Positions 22,716 to 34,854 of a stretch of 64,000 nucleotides of DNA are shown in pieces. Numbering within the stretch: position 1 is the stretch's first letter; each line of letters begins with the position of its first letter. A program made the translations under genes and the position numbers. The DNA is from Costus lasius. Its lineage: Eukaryota; Streptophyta; Magnoliopsida; Zingiberales; Costaceae. The stretch lies in the NCBI GenBank assembly GCA_027563935.2, contig CM050450.1, forward strand, positions 28,073,439 through 28,137,438, written 5' to 3'. The notes under the pieces were generated by a model. It made no database searches and was not told the DNA's origin. It saw only the letters and a list, made by a program, of their open reading frames with translations.

Positions 22716-23425
22716 GTGTGACCACCGCCCCTGTCCTTCGTTTACCGGACTTTTCCAAGGTATTCAAAGTGGCATGTGATGCCTCGGGGACAGGCATTGG
22801 GGGTACCCTTAACCAAGAAGGACATCTGATTGCCTTCTTTAGGGAGAAGCTCAGTGGGGTATGACAACGGTATTCCACATATGATAAGGAATTCTACGCA
22901 ATAGTCTAGTCCTTGAAACAATGGAGGCACTACCTCCTACATAAGGAGTTCCTTTTGTTTTGCAACCACCAGGCCCTATCGTTCCTCAATGCCTAGAAAA
23001 AGTTAGTTTCATGGCACCCTAAGTGGGTCGAGTACCTCCAACAATATACCTTTCTCATTAACCACAAGGCCGGGAAGGAGAACATCGTTACTGATGCTCT
23101 CAGTCGTGTTTGGACCCTGCTTTGCATTTTGTCCTCTACAGTGATTGCCTTTGACCATATTCGTGAGGAGTATACACAGTGCCCTAATCTCGGTCCCATC
23201 TACACCTAGCTGCTTAAGTCTACACCCCTCGACTCCCCCATACCATCTCGAGGATGGTTATCTCCTATTTGGGAACCAGCTTTGCATTCCCTGGACTTCC
23301 CTCCATGACCACCTCCTCACTGAGTTGCACGCCGGTGGTGCCGTGGGGCATCACGAGCGTGACAAGACCTTTGACATGGCTGAGGACCGCTACTTTTGGC
23401 CATCCCTTCTGTGTGATGTCGAGTT
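22716..23425 (+). pseudogene. Degenerate Ty3/gypsy RNase H-integrase fragment
   Basis: Conceptual translation shows RNase H ([34 protein letters not shown]) followed by the integrase zinc region (HHERDKTFDMAEDRYFWPS). Several stops and frameshifts break it. It is closely related to G1's own integrase at 26661-27530 but lies in the opposite orientation, and it ends abruptly at 23425. Chromovirus affiliation is an inference from these motifs; no chromodomain is present. Confidence 0.85.
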
Positions 23426-23470
23426 TCCAAATATTGTTTTGAGAAATTATCAAGAGTTTCCAAAACTAAT

Positions 23471-25249
23471 ATGGCATGGCAAGCCATTGATCCCTATTAT
23501 CATGAACACAACTATGCTCAAACTTGGGATCATACCCCTAGGAGAACTCATGAACCTAGAGAACCAAACCATGGTAGAAGTCAATCTCATGAATGAGGGC
23601 AATGTAGAACACATGTACAACATCATGAATGGAGCCTAGGGTATGAGAGTCAAGACCCATACCATGTAGTCACCCCTTCACCTAGAGAAACCAATGGCAA
23701 ATCTTTTAGGGGCCCACCTATCTTTTGGGGAAACTTAGACTCTCATGAGTTTCTAAATTGGCTAAAACTAGTGGAACAATATTTTGACAATAATGCTATA
23801 CCCGAAGATTGGAAAGTACTACATGCCCAACTTCTTTTATGTGGCTCGGCTAAAAAGTATTGGCATGCTCTGAAGGGCCAGTTAGAAAGACATGGACTTC
23901 AAACCATAAAATGGAAGCATATGAGATGGAAGTTAAGAGAGCGTTATGTAACCCCACACTATAGGGAATACATGAGTGAACAATTGTCTAGGTTGGCCCA
24001 AGGAATTGACTCTGTGGCTGAATACATGGATAAGCTTGAAGATTTACTTTTTAGATGTGACATAGTTGAAGATCCAGGGATAACCCTTGATCGGTTTGAG
24101 AGGGGACTTAGGAATGATATATGGAATGCTATTATGCTTTATCCTATTAAGACCTTAGAAGAATCCTACCAACAAGCTCTAAAAATTGAGTATGAGATTA
24201 AATGGGCTAGAACTCCAACACCACCACCTAAAACTCAAGCTAACCAAGTTGATCATCCAATTCTTAAAGTTTCCCCTAAGGAAGGCATGACCATAACTAT
24301 CCAGAGCATGGAAAATGAAATAGAAGAAGACATCTATGCCCCTGATTATACAAGTGAAGATGACTTTGAACCACAAGAAGAGAACCTCATGCAAATTGAA
24401 ACTACAATGCTGCATGACTCCCCTAGCAAAATAACTTCTACTACTCCATCTATGCTGCCCGACCCTGAACCTGAATGTGAACAAACACCACCCTTAGAAA
24501 CACCTCAGCCCACTCCCATAACTAAAGAAGAGATTTATGAGAAAGCCATACAATTGATTCCTGAACCACCTTTGTTTCTAGAGAATGAATCTAATAAACA
24601 GTTCTATGATGTTTCTAAAAGCTTGGACCATTACGATGATGTTTTTAAAGTTAAATCTTCTTTTGATAAAACCATGACTATACATATGCTCCACATGGAA
24701 TCTTCCTTTGCTCTAAATGAAAAGTTGCATGGTAAAGTTTTTCATGAACCTAATGTTGGTTTAATTATTCCTAATTATGTTTTACAAAAAGCAAGCTTAA
24801 TGCCTAGGATTCCATATGCATACCTATTATGTTTTCCATATGCTGTAATAGAACAATTGAGGGGAATTGTAGTTAATTTTCCCAACATATATGCCCCAAA
24901 AGAAAAAAAGGACTTACCCTTGCATGTCACCTCATTTAAAGCTGTCAACTTTCAATATCATATTTTCAAGTCACATGCTTTTATGTATGAGAATGCAAGA
25001 ACTTTCAAATCTCTCGCTTGCAGGAATGAAAAGGTAAAGAAGGCTAATGACAACATACACACGAAGGGGTGGCCACCAAAGCTGAAGCATAAGGATGAAG
25101 AGGAAAGGCTCACCTCCAGACGGCAAACACGAGATGATTACTACACTTTGGGTTGGCCACCAGAAGCTACAAACTGGACTCTCAATGTTAATTCTTCGGA
25201 GAAGAATTCTTTTGCCCCCGAGAAAGCTGATGCAGGAGCATCTCCATGA
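23471..25249 (+). pseudogene. Gag-type protein with unusual long C-terminus, one TGA stop
   Basis: The frame opens at ATG 23471, meets TGA at 23594-23596, then stays open to the stop at 25247-25249. After an N-terminal tail rich in His, Arg and Glu comes a Retrotrans_gag-like capsid domain of about 150 residues (from FWGNLDSHEFLNWLKLVEQY, through AKKYWHALK, to LRNDIWNAI). A Pro/Glu-rich linker follows, then roughly 230 residues I do not recognise (motifs LPLHVTSFKAVNFQYHIFKS, LGWPPEATNWTLN). There is no CCHC knuckle and no protease motif. Apart from that TGA the frame is well preserved, which contrasts with the pol scraps around it. The likeliest role is the capsid-like product of a non-autonomous gypsy element; domestication is not supported by the stop. 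Confidence 0.7.
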
Positions 25250-26660
25250 AGTTCCCCAACTCCTATATTTTAGAACTTTATGAATTTTGAAGCTTTTTCT
25301 AATTATCTGGTTACTTGCTTTCATGTTCTAGAATAGGAATAGCCCAGGATTTTTATTTTCTTTAAGCATGTTTTACTTTCCTAGATTATGTAATAGGTTG
25401 CTCTAGCCTAGGATTATATATGCACCTGTAATTCACATCCAAGGCACCCTCCTCCTCAACACTCAAGTCCTCATCAACCTCCAAGTCAAAGGCCAACATC
25501 AAATTCCAAGTCAACATGCTTCGCAATTCTCAGCCGAATCATGCAACAATCCCCGTCAACATATCAAAGAGCTGGTCAACATGCATCCCCTCCAATCCTA
25601 GCTGAATCATGCAACCACTCCACGAAGTCAACATCTCTTGAGCAGGTCAAAATACATGCTTCAAATTCCAGCCAACCTTGTCCACAAGTCTCGGCCACAA
25701 AGATTCTTCAAAGCAAGGCACCTCTCCAACAACCAATGATATGCAGCTAGCTCTCCACAAACCATTATTCCACATTATTCCACCTACATGCGCCAAGGAA
25801 TGCCATTACTTCATTTGCATGCACCAAGGCATGCCTTCACATCTCTCAACCGAAGCCTTCCCATGATATATTTTGTCCAAGTAACAATTACGTAGCCGCC
25901 CACTCCAACCAATGAATGGGCTGAGAAAGAACTCTCATCTCCACCTTCTAAATTTGAATTAAGAAATAGCAGCCTTAGATCTATTGAGGGAATTTTGTAA
26001 CCGTTGAGGAAAGGGTTTAAAGCCCTTGCACTTACACACTTTGCACTTAGTCTACTCTTTCATGAAAAAAAACCTCAGCTTGTGTTAGCGTTTTCATTAG
26101 TTTAATTTAGTTTAGTTTAGTGTCGAGACTTCATCTCCCCACTTCCAGCCGAGAGCTTCCCCTTCCATTCCCCACGTCAAAGTGCCTTGAGTCCTTGCTT
26201 GTGGTGCATTGACGTGAACATCTTAGAGGCTTGGAGCTGTGAAGACATCGTTGAAGCATTTGGCTAAGGAGTTCAGGACCTGATCAAGATCCATCTTAAG
26301 GATATTCTTGTTTCTAGTTTAAAGGGGACTTGTGTGGGATTGTATACTCCCTCCCCTTGCATCTAAATATGTAAAGTCAATTAATTTCCCATCTTATAAC
26401 CTCATCGCCCAAAGTCAGAAGCAACGGGAGCAGGGGGATTCAGAGAAAGGGGTCTTGGCCCCCTTCCCTAAAGGGGGCTGCAGGTACATTCTTCACCGAG
26501 TAGTGTAAGACTCCCTAAGGTTGCATGCTAGATCTGCCCTGGTTTGTGCTTAATACCGAATATTGTTCCATTGCCTACTGTAGTTTTCCGTCTTTAAATT
26601 CCTGTTTGTGCATGCTTAAACCTCCTGTTAGAGCTACATACCTTAGGTCCGATCATTGGG
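25250..26660 (+). other. Non-coding 3' region of the gag-only element
   Basis: About 1.4 kb without a credible gene. It has pyrimidine- and CAA-rich stretches (25440-25860), a run of TTTAGTTTAG repeats near 26100-26120, and a GGGTTTAAAGCCC motif near 26010. It probably includes the 3' UTR and perhaps a 3' LTR, but with no second copy in the window I cannot set boundaries. Confidence 0.4.
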
Positions 26661-27549
26661 GTTCCGCCCTTCTTCACGGCCTGTAACAATCTGGAAGGGA
26701 CTAAGACTCGTAGACCTATTAGCGGCGCTATTGTATGCGAATTCCGCCATGGGGAGAATGGAATCCCAAGACCTTGGGTGATCACCGATAAGGCACTGGA
26801 GCAAGCTACCCAAACTACGATTAACCACCTCAGTTTGTCCATCAGTTTGGGGGTGGTAAGCAGTGGAAAATTTCAGGGTGGTGCCCAAGAGGGCCCAGAG
26901 TGAGCGCCAGAAGTGGCTCACGAAGCGCGTGTCATGATCGGACACGATGGTGTGGGGAAGACCATGGAGACGGACAATCTCCCGAAAGAAAAGGTGGGCG
27001 ACATGGGTCGCATTCGCGGTGCGTGAACAGGGTATGAAATGTGTCATCTTCGAAAACCGATCTACAACCACATAGACGGAGTCGAAGTGGGACGCAGTGC
27101 GGGGCAGTCCTAGGACGAAATCCATGCTGAGGTAGTGCCAAGGACCATCAGCGACAGGTAATGGAGTATAGTGACCAGTGTTCGGGGGACATGGCTTGGC
27201 CAGTTGGCAAGTGCCACAGTGGTGCAGGATGCACTCCATGTCCTTGCGAAGGGAGGGCCAGAAAAAGCGCTCCTCTGCCATGTCAAGAGTTTTGTCTCGG
27301 CCATGGTGGCCGGTGACGCCACCCGCGTGCAACTTGAGCAACAAATGATCTTGAAGCGATGTGCGGGGAATACAAAGGCGGTTCCCCAAAAAGAGATAGC
27401 CCTCACAGAGCTGGTAGGGAGACTCAGGATCAGTGGCGAGGGTCAAGGTGGCATACATGGTGCTGAAGTCAGGGCAAGTGGCGTCCTCCTCCTTAACATG
27501 GTCGAAGGTGTTGACGCGTGTCCGCATCACGCAGAGGAGGGTGCGGACT
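26661..27549 (-). pseudogene. G1 integrase, C-terminally truncated
   Basis: The frame is open from about 27530 to the truncation. It shows the HHCC zinc region (HHGRDKTLDMAEERFFWPS, then CILHHCGTCQ) and the DDE core (SMDFVLGLP, IVSDHDTRF, DGQTEVVNRSL), all three acidic residues present. Homology stops after SPFQIVTG; the following codons belong to the adjoining gag-only element. An intact catalytic core with missing C-terminus indicates truncation by rearrangement rather than decay. The opposite-strand frame at 27171-27557 is a shadow. Confidence 0.88.
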
Positions 27550-27945
27550 CAGCTTAAGGCATCAGCGACGACATTTTCTTTGCCCGCCTTGTGATTAATC
27601 ACAAGGGTGTACTACTGTAGGTACTCGACCCACTTCGCATGGTGGGCACCCAACTTCTTTTGGGTGCTGAGAAAGGACAAGGCCTGGTGGTCGCTATAAA
27701 GGACAAACTCACGGTGAAGGAGATAGTGCCTCCACTATCGAAGCGACTGGACAATGGCACAAAATTCTTTGTCATATGTCAGGTAACGCTGGCGGATAGC
27801 GTTCAACTTCTAACTGAATAAGGCAACCAGATGGCCTTCTTGACTAAGAGTTCCTCTGATACCGGTATTGGAGGCATCGCACGTGACTTTGAAGACTTTT
27901 GAAAAGTCTGGGAGTCGGAGAACAGGGGCTGTGGTTATGGCATCC
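27550..27945 (-). pseudogene. G1 RNase H region, heavily degenerate
   Basis: Between RT and integrase the minus strand has several stops and frame changes. Recognisable remnants are the NHKAG-like motif near 27590-27610 and the LSQHPK region near 27655-27670, comparable to 22716-23130 in the other copy. Not functional. Confidence 0.6.
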
Positions 27946-28822
27946 TTAAGGGTCTCGAAGGCACGTTGAGTGGCGTTGGGTCAGGGGGGTTGCAATCGTG
28001 CTGAAACCCAGAATGAAACGATGGTAAAAGCCCGCGAGGCCCAAAAAGCTACGGACTTCGGACACGGTACAGGGTTTGGGCCAATGCCGGATGGCTTCGA
28101 CTTTGGCCGGGTCAACAGAAAGACCCTCGTCGGATACAATGTAGCCTAGGAAGTGGACGCGGTTGGTCATGAAGGAGCACTTCTTCATGTTAAGGAAGAG
28201 GCGCTCCTTGTGCAGGAGGTCAAACGTGGAGCGAAGATGCTCTAGGTGTTCTTCTGGGATCCAGTTGAAAATCAAGATGTCGTGAAAATAGACAACCAGG
28301 AATTTGCCCATGTAGGGCTTGAGAACTTGGCTCATGAGCCACATGAAAGTGGACGGGGTGTTGGACAACCCGAATGGCATGATAAGCCATTCATAAAGAC
28401 CGTCCTTGGTCTTGAACATGGTTTTCTACTCATCACCTTTGCGGATGCGGACTTGGTGATATCCGCTGCAAAGGTCTAGCTTAGAGAACCAAGAGGCCCC
28501 AGAGACTAAGTCCAGCATATCATCAAGTCGAGGTATAGGGAACCTATACTTGATGGTGATCCGGTTGATGGCACGACTATCGATGCACATCCGCCGCGAC
28601 TCATCCTTCTTGGGTGTGAGCAATGTAGGGACAGCAAAGGGACTTAGGCTCTCGCGGATGTACCCCTTAGTGAGGAGGTCATCCACATGACGCTGCAGTT
28701 CAGCGTGTTCAGTTGGGTTCAAACGATGATGGGGCAAATTTGGGAGGGGCGCTCCCGGGATAAGATCGATGGCGTGCTGGATCTTCCTATCCAGAGTGAG
28801 ACCATGGGGCAAGTCCTCTGAG
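27946..28822 (-). pseudogene. G1 reverse transcriptase with altered active site
   Basis: RT fingers and palm are clear: [58 protein letters not shown] and [11 protein letters not shown]. The active-site box reads YFHD instead of YFDD, so a catalytic Asp is lost. A stop follows KGDE near 28426-28428, and the frame ends near 27946 after a shift. The primer-grip and thumb regions are recognisable. This is a gypsy-type RT (chromovirus-like), not copia. Confidence 0.88.
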
Positions 28823-29271
28823 CTAATGTCTGAACTCAGCCAAGAGGGCTGAAATTTTTGAGGCTGGTGGAGTGTCTAAAGACGGGGAGGACTCCAGGGA
28901 TTTGCGCACCATCAAGGCATAAACAACCTTGGATTCTGTGGCTTCGCGCATAAGCGCAGAGGTGTGCATAAGGGACACAACAGCGGGTGCCGGCGGGGTA
29001 GCCGAGGGAGGGACAACGACACCTTTTGAGGTGGACGCGCGTAGTTCCTTGGGTGGAGCTGGGATCAAATGGATCTTTTGGTCACCGTGGTCAAATACAT
29101 ACGTGTTCGACCGGCCAAAGTGAACCACATCCCTATCATAGAGCCAAGGGCGTCCTAAAAGGACGTGGGGAACATCCATCGCTGCCACGTCACACCACAC
29201 CTTTTCACAATAATCTCCAAATGCTATGGGGACTTGACACCGATGGGTGACTAGGAGGCTCGACGCGTCAA
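28823..29271 (-). pseudogene. G1 protease, C-terminal part and linker to RT
   Basis: It continues from the catalytic part at 38357-38480 on the other side of B3. VLLGRPWLYDRD is the typical C-terminal protease strand of Ty3/gypsy, followed by a linker (NTYVFDHGDQKIHLIP) leading toward RT. The coding strand ends at a stop near 28823. Confidence 0.8.
29267..29271. repeat. Target-site duplication, left copy (B3)
   Basis: GTCAA precedes the B3 LTR and is repeated at 38357-38361. Confidence 0.92.
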
Positions 29272-30947
29272 TGAAAGTTCCCTATAGGGGGCGAAACCCT
29301 AAAGCATGCGCAAATAAAAATTGCATGGGCGGAATCTAGGGTTTCCTAGGGTCGCATGCATGAACATAGATCAACTTTATGATTGTATAGATCAAGAAAG
29401 AGATCATACCAATGCCATTTCTTGGATGGCGTCTTGGAAGCAAGAGGGCGAGCGGCTCTCCTCCAAAGGTGACGCACACAAGATGAGAAATGGCTTTCTC
29501 CTTGTTGTTCCTTGTGCTAGCAAGGATCTCCAAGTCTCCTGATCGCTTGAAGGGAAGATGAGACGATCTCTTGGTTTTGTTCTCTTCTCCTTTGCGTGAA
29601 GACTCACCACACGAGAGAGGAGAGGCGACAAGAGGTGAAGAGGCGAGAATAGGGCGTGACCACTTCGAACGTGGAGGCGTTCCCCATTTTGGAAAACCAA
29701 TTTCCAAAAATAGCAAGCCACTTCTTCAACGCAAGATGCGTTTACCCCAATCACAACTTCCTCCCTTGACTTCAACCATGCGCTCACACTAAGTGAACCG
29801 GTTCAATTACATTTGGTTCAAAGACCAAATTAAACCAAGCATTGGTCTAGATCAAATTAAACCATAAGGCTCAAGATCTAACCATTCATCTCTTGATGCT
29901 CTTGATCTCATCGATCTAGCATCAATTCTCTCGATCGAAGCTTACCGTTCTCAAGCCCTAATCAATCAAACATGATCAGACCAGATCTCACTTACAATCA
30001 GAGTTTAAATCCCATTAAACTGAACCAAAACAATTCAGTCCACACGATCTGACTCAAGTAAGCCATATCATCAAATTGTGCGACCCTAAGGGTTTCCTTT
30101 AAATGTCGGTAACGATAACTTACGTTATCACGATCAGTGAGGGGTATCTAGCAACACATCACTGTCTCCCGATATAAAGGAAAGAGTCTTCCAAGACTAC
30201 ACCCAAACCACAGCACAAGTGTGAACCCAAGTCACATGACATATGTGTTTCCTTTGCCACTGGATGTTCTTATTGGACAAGCGTGTCAAGCCTGTAATTC
30301 CAATATGATGAGAATGATTAGATCAGATGAACATAGTCATCTGGGTATGGCCATACACTTTCTCAACCATCTCATCCAGGGGGCCCCTATAGAACATCAC
30401 ACTCCAAACAAGGAGACGGCAATCCTATATCTATCACTAGTGCCCTAACATGACTCATGCTCATTATCCAAGATAGTCTATAACCATTATGTTTTAAATG
30501 ATATTGAACTACCTCAAAACAATGCCAATCATCATTTAGAAACACAAGTGATCTCAAGTCAGAGGAAATATGCCACTTGTTTGCATATAAGGATTATTCA
30601 CATTGTGACAAGCAATTGAATATCCTAAGTAGGGTCTGTCCAGTACATCCAATGTACCCATGAGTCTACATCTTATTCCATGCTCGAAGCATCCTATAAG
30701 ATTAGAACACATATTAGTCTCAATCATATCAAGGCTGTCTCATGTTCACCAAGATATCTCGACTAAGGACAATACTGCATGTCAGCCAAGCTGAACAGCA
30801 TTGAGACATTATTCAGAAGTATACATATTGCAGCAGATGATGTAACAACCTGAATAACAACCATTGCCTTTATAAACATAGAGTTTATACATGATACTGA
30901 TATAATCCCAAGGCCTCAAACATTAGCCTTAAGGGCATACCCCAACA
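29272..30947 (-). repeat. B3 3' LTR
   Basis: Sense start TGTTGGGGTATGCCC at 30947, sense end GGGAACTTTCA at 29272. Matches 36682-38356 almost throughout. Open frames inside it recur in every B LTR copy on either strand and are not genes. Confidence 0.95.
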
Positions 30948-30960
30948 ATCTCCCACTTGC
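30948..30960 (-). promoter_or_regulatory. B3 polypurine tract
   Basis: Sense GCAAGTGGGAGAT abuts the 3' LTR, identical to the family-A tract. Confidence 0.8.
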
Positions 30961-30967
30961 ACTTAAT

Positions 30968-33900
30968 CTAATGGTTGAGAAATCTCAAACCCATATTATT
31001 ACAGTGCTTCTCATGCTTCTGCTGTGCCAGAGGCTTTGTAAGCGGGTCAGCTAGATTGTCATCTGTATGAACCTTGCAGATTTTGATCTCGCCACGATCA
31101 ATGATCTCCCGGATCAAGTGAAACCTTCTCTGTATGTGCTTGGACTTCTGGTGCGACCGTGGTTCCTTTGCCTGTGCTATTGCTCCAGTGTTATCACAGA
31201 AGATAACCAAAGGATCTGCACTTGAAGGAACAACACCAAGTTCCTCAACGAACTTACGAATCCACACTGCCTCCTTGGATGCTTCTGAGGCTGCAACATA
31301 CTCGGCTTCTGTTGTGGAATCAGCAACAATTGATTGTTTGAAACTTTTCCACACCACTGCTCCTCCATTCAAGCTAAAAACATAGCCGGATTGCGATCAG
31401 AAATCATCCTGGTCAGATTGGAACGAAGCGTCAGTATATCCTTCAATACTGAGTTCTTCCTGACCTCCATATATCAAGAACATATCTTTGGTCCTCCGAA
31501 GATATTTCAAAATGTTCTTGACTGCAATCCAGTGTGCCTTACCTGGATTACTTTGGAATCAACTGGTCACGCTTAACCCATAAGCGACGTCTGGGCGAGT
31601 ACACAACATCGCATACATAATGGACCCAATAGCCGAAGCATAAGGCGTATTGTCCATTTCATCTTTCTCAGTCTGTGTTTGTGGACACTGACTCTTTGAA
31701 AGATTCAGACCATGTCTGACTGGAAGATATCCTCTTTTAGAATTTTCTAAATGGAATCTCTCCAGGACTTTATCGATGTAAGTACTCTGGCACAGCCCGA
31801 GAAGCCTCTTAGATCTATCTCTGTAGATCTTCACACCTAATACATAGGCTGCTTCTCCTAAATCTTTCATCTGGAAACATTTTCTTAACCATGCCTTAAC
31901 CGCATGTAGTTCAGGAATATCGTTTCCAATGATTAAGATATCATCGACGTAGAGGACTAGGAAAGTAATCACGCTCCCACTAAACCTCTTATATACACAC
32001 GGGTCATCTTCATTCTTGATGAAACCAAATTCACAGATTGATTCATCAAAATGAATATTCCAGCTTCTTGAGGCTTGTTTAAGTCCATAAATGGACTTCT
32101 TTAATTTGCATATTTTATGACGATCTGATGGATTAGTGAAACCTTCAGGTTGTGTCATATACACATCCTCTTCTAATTTTCCATTAAGGAAAGCGGTCTT
32201 CACATCCATTTGCCAGATCTCATAATCATAATATGCTGCTATCGCAAGAATAATCCGAATAGACTTGAACATGGCTACAGGAGAGAAAGTTTCATCATAA
32301 TCTATCCCGTAGATTTGTTTGAAACCTTTCGCAACTAGCCTGCCTTTATAGGTAACCACGTTACCATCCATGTCAATCTTCTTCTTGAAGATCCACTTAC
32401 AGCCTATAGGGATTACTCCCGGAGGCGGATCAACCAAATCCCAGACTTGGTTATCTGACATGGAGTCCATTTCGGCTCGCATAGCTTCAAGCCATCTCGC
32501 TGATTCCGGTCCACTGACCGCATCCGCATAAGTGAGGGGTTCATCATCAATGATGTAGACTCCGTCATAGCGCTCAGGCTGTCGACGGATCCTTCCCGAT
32601 CTTCGCGGTTCCCGTGATAACTGAGCCTCAGGTTGCTCAGTAACCTGATCTACTGGCTCAGGCTCATCCAACTGTGCTTGACTACTTTGTCCTTCTTCTA
32701 GATTCTCATCCAGCTTTATTTCTCTCCCACTGGCCTCTTGCAAAAGAAATTCCTTCTCAAGAAAAATAGCCGTCCGAGCAACAAATACTTTGTTCTCTTT
32801 GGGATCGTAGAAATAATAACCCTTAGTTTCCTTAGGGTAACCGACAAAGATACATTTCTCAGATCTGCTCTCTAGTTTCCCAGAGGCGAGCTTTTTGACA
32901 TAAGCCTCGCAACCCCAGATCTTAATAAATGTCAAGCTCGGCTGTTTCCCATACCATAACTCATATGGAGTCTTTGAAACGGCCTTGGATGGCACTCGGT
33001 TTAGTACCTTTGCAGCTGTTTCCAGTGCAAATCCCCAAAAGGAGTAAGGTAGAGTAGCCTGACTCATCATAGAACGAACCATATCCAGTAAGGTTCTATT
33101 TCTCCTCTCGGACACACCATTCCATTGCGGTGTTCCTGGCGGAGTGAGCTGTGAGATAATCCCACACTCCTTCAGATAGTCAGTAAACTCTCGACTCAAG
33201 TATTCTCCACCTCGATCTGAGCGAAGTGCCTTGATATTTCGGCCTAGCTGATTTTGTACTTCATTTTTGAACTCTTTGAACTTGTCAAAAGATTCACTCT
33301 TATGTCTCATTAGATAGACATAACCATACCTACTGAAATCATCAGTAAAGGTAATGAAGTATGAATAGCCACCTCTGGCATGTTTACTAAATGGCCCACA
33401 CACATCACTGTGAATGAGATCAAGTAAACCAGAAGCCCTTTGACCTTTGTTGGAAAAAGGAGACTTCGTCATTTTACCCATTAAACAAGCTTTGCATGTA
33501 TCAAGCTCCTCATAGGAGAATGATCCCAGCAGTCCATGGTCATGCACCGCTTAATGCGCTTCTTGTTAATATGGCCTAAACGACTATGCCATAACAAGGT
33601 GCTGTCATCAGCATACTTGGCTCTCTTAATATCAATCTGTTGTATAGAACATTCCATGTCCAACATGAATAACCCATTGTTAATTGACCTAGTAGCATAA
33701 ACAATATTATCAAAAGTAATATAACACTTTGAAATCTTGCATTCAAAGGAAAACCCTTTCCTGACAAGAGCAGGAATAGAGATAATATTCTTAGTTATGC
33801 TCGGTACAAAATAACAATTGTCCAGTTCTAATACAAGACCAGATGGTAAAGAGATGTGATAAACTCCTACAGCAACAGCAGCAACCCTTGCCCCGTTTCC

Positions 33901-34854
33901 TACGCGTAGGTCCACCTCATGCTGTCCCACCTGTCTTCTTCTCTTGAGTTCCTGTACATTTGAACAAATGTGAACTCCACATGCAGTGTCTAACACCCAT
34001 GAAATAGAAGAAGAAGATACCATGACTTCAGTCACAAAAATACCTGAGGCAGAAGCGAAAGAGTTGCTTCCCTTCTTATCTCCTTGGAGCGCTTTACAGT
34101 CCTTTTTCCAGTGACCTAGCTGGCCACAATGGAAACATCTATATTCCTTTGACCGCTTTACCTTTTGCTTTAGAGCCTTGTTGTAGCTCTTGACAGGGGC
34201 TTTGCCCTTCTTCCCCTTCTTCTTGTTCCTAGAAGGAACCATTAGGACAGAGGATGAAGGCGTTCCCTTCTCACGAGACTGAGTCTGCTCTGTAGTCAAG
34301 AGCATGTTCAGTAACTCTGCCGGCGTACAGTCGATCTTGTTCATATTAAAATTAATGATGAATGGATCGAAAGAGGCCGGGAGAGACTGCAGGATGATGT
34401 CTACAACAAGCTCCTGATTGATGGTGTGTCCCAGTTTCTCTGGAGCCTCCTTGTACCCAATCATCTTGAGTATGTGAGCTCCCACTGGACTCCCTTCAGT
34501 CAGTTTGCTCTGAAAGAAAAGTTTAGTCAAGTTATAGCGTTCAGTCCTTGCCTGTGCTGCATACAGCATCTTGAGGTTTGCTATAATTTCTATAGCAGAT
34601 AAATCCTCATGCTGACGCTGCAGCTGTGGCGTCATAGACGCTAGCATAAGGCAAGCGACATCAATGCTATCATTGACATGCTTTTCATAAGCTTCCCGAA
34701 CCGCCCTTGCGGCGTTCGCAGCGGGTTGAGGCGGTATTGCCGTCTCGAGGACATACAGTTTCCTCTCAGCCTTAAGAACAATCTTAAGGTGTCCGTACCA
34801 GTCTGAGAAGTTTGGCCCAGCAAACTTCTCCCTTTCCAATAAGGATCGCACATT
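30968..34854 (-). pseudogene. B3 copia gag-pol polyprotein, frameshift and two stops
   Basis: Gag begins near 34854 without an ATG at the position used by B4, then runs through the CCHC knuckle (CFHCGQLGHWKKDC) near 34130, protease (WVLDTACGVHIC) and pre-integrase. One missing base near 33548 shifts the frame into integrase (FTDDFSRYGY, LRSDRGGEYL), RT with intact YVDD (LYVDDILIIGND) near 31950, and RNase H. TGA at 31559-31561 and TGA at 31397-31399 interrupt the RT/RNase H junction. RNase H ends at the stop at 30968-30970. Both TGA codons stand where family-A copies have an Arg codon, consistent with CGA-to-TGA change. Confidence 0.92.

Larger units (their letters stand above)
23426..26660 (+). 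mobile_element. Gag-only, non-autonomous-looking gypsy element (5' truncated)
   Basis: It holds one long gag-type gene (23471-25249) and about 1.4 kb of non-coding 3' sequence, with no protease, RT, RNase H or integrase. Both flanks are gypsy pol fragments in opposite orientations. I could not identify two LTRs: only 45 bp separate the left junction from the gag ATG, so a 5' LTR is absent here. The arrangement resembles published TR-GAG elements, which encode only gag. Right boundary near 26660 is where G1 integrase homology begins; both limits are approximate. Confidence 0.6.

Noticed and set aside
23145..23639. Open frame of 164 codons spanning the gypsy fragment and the gag-only element
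   Set aside because: It crosses the junction at 23425 and is in a different frame from both the integrase remnant and the gag gene; chance chimera.
25541..25866. Two short plus-strand frames after the gag-only gene
   Set aside because: Low-complexity, overlapping in different frames, and without homology I recognise; likely 3' UTR.
29336..29787. Two overlapping frames of about 126 codons on minus, duplicated at 36746-37197
   Set aside because: Identical position in both B3 LTRs and overlapping in different frames; no domain; LTR sequence.
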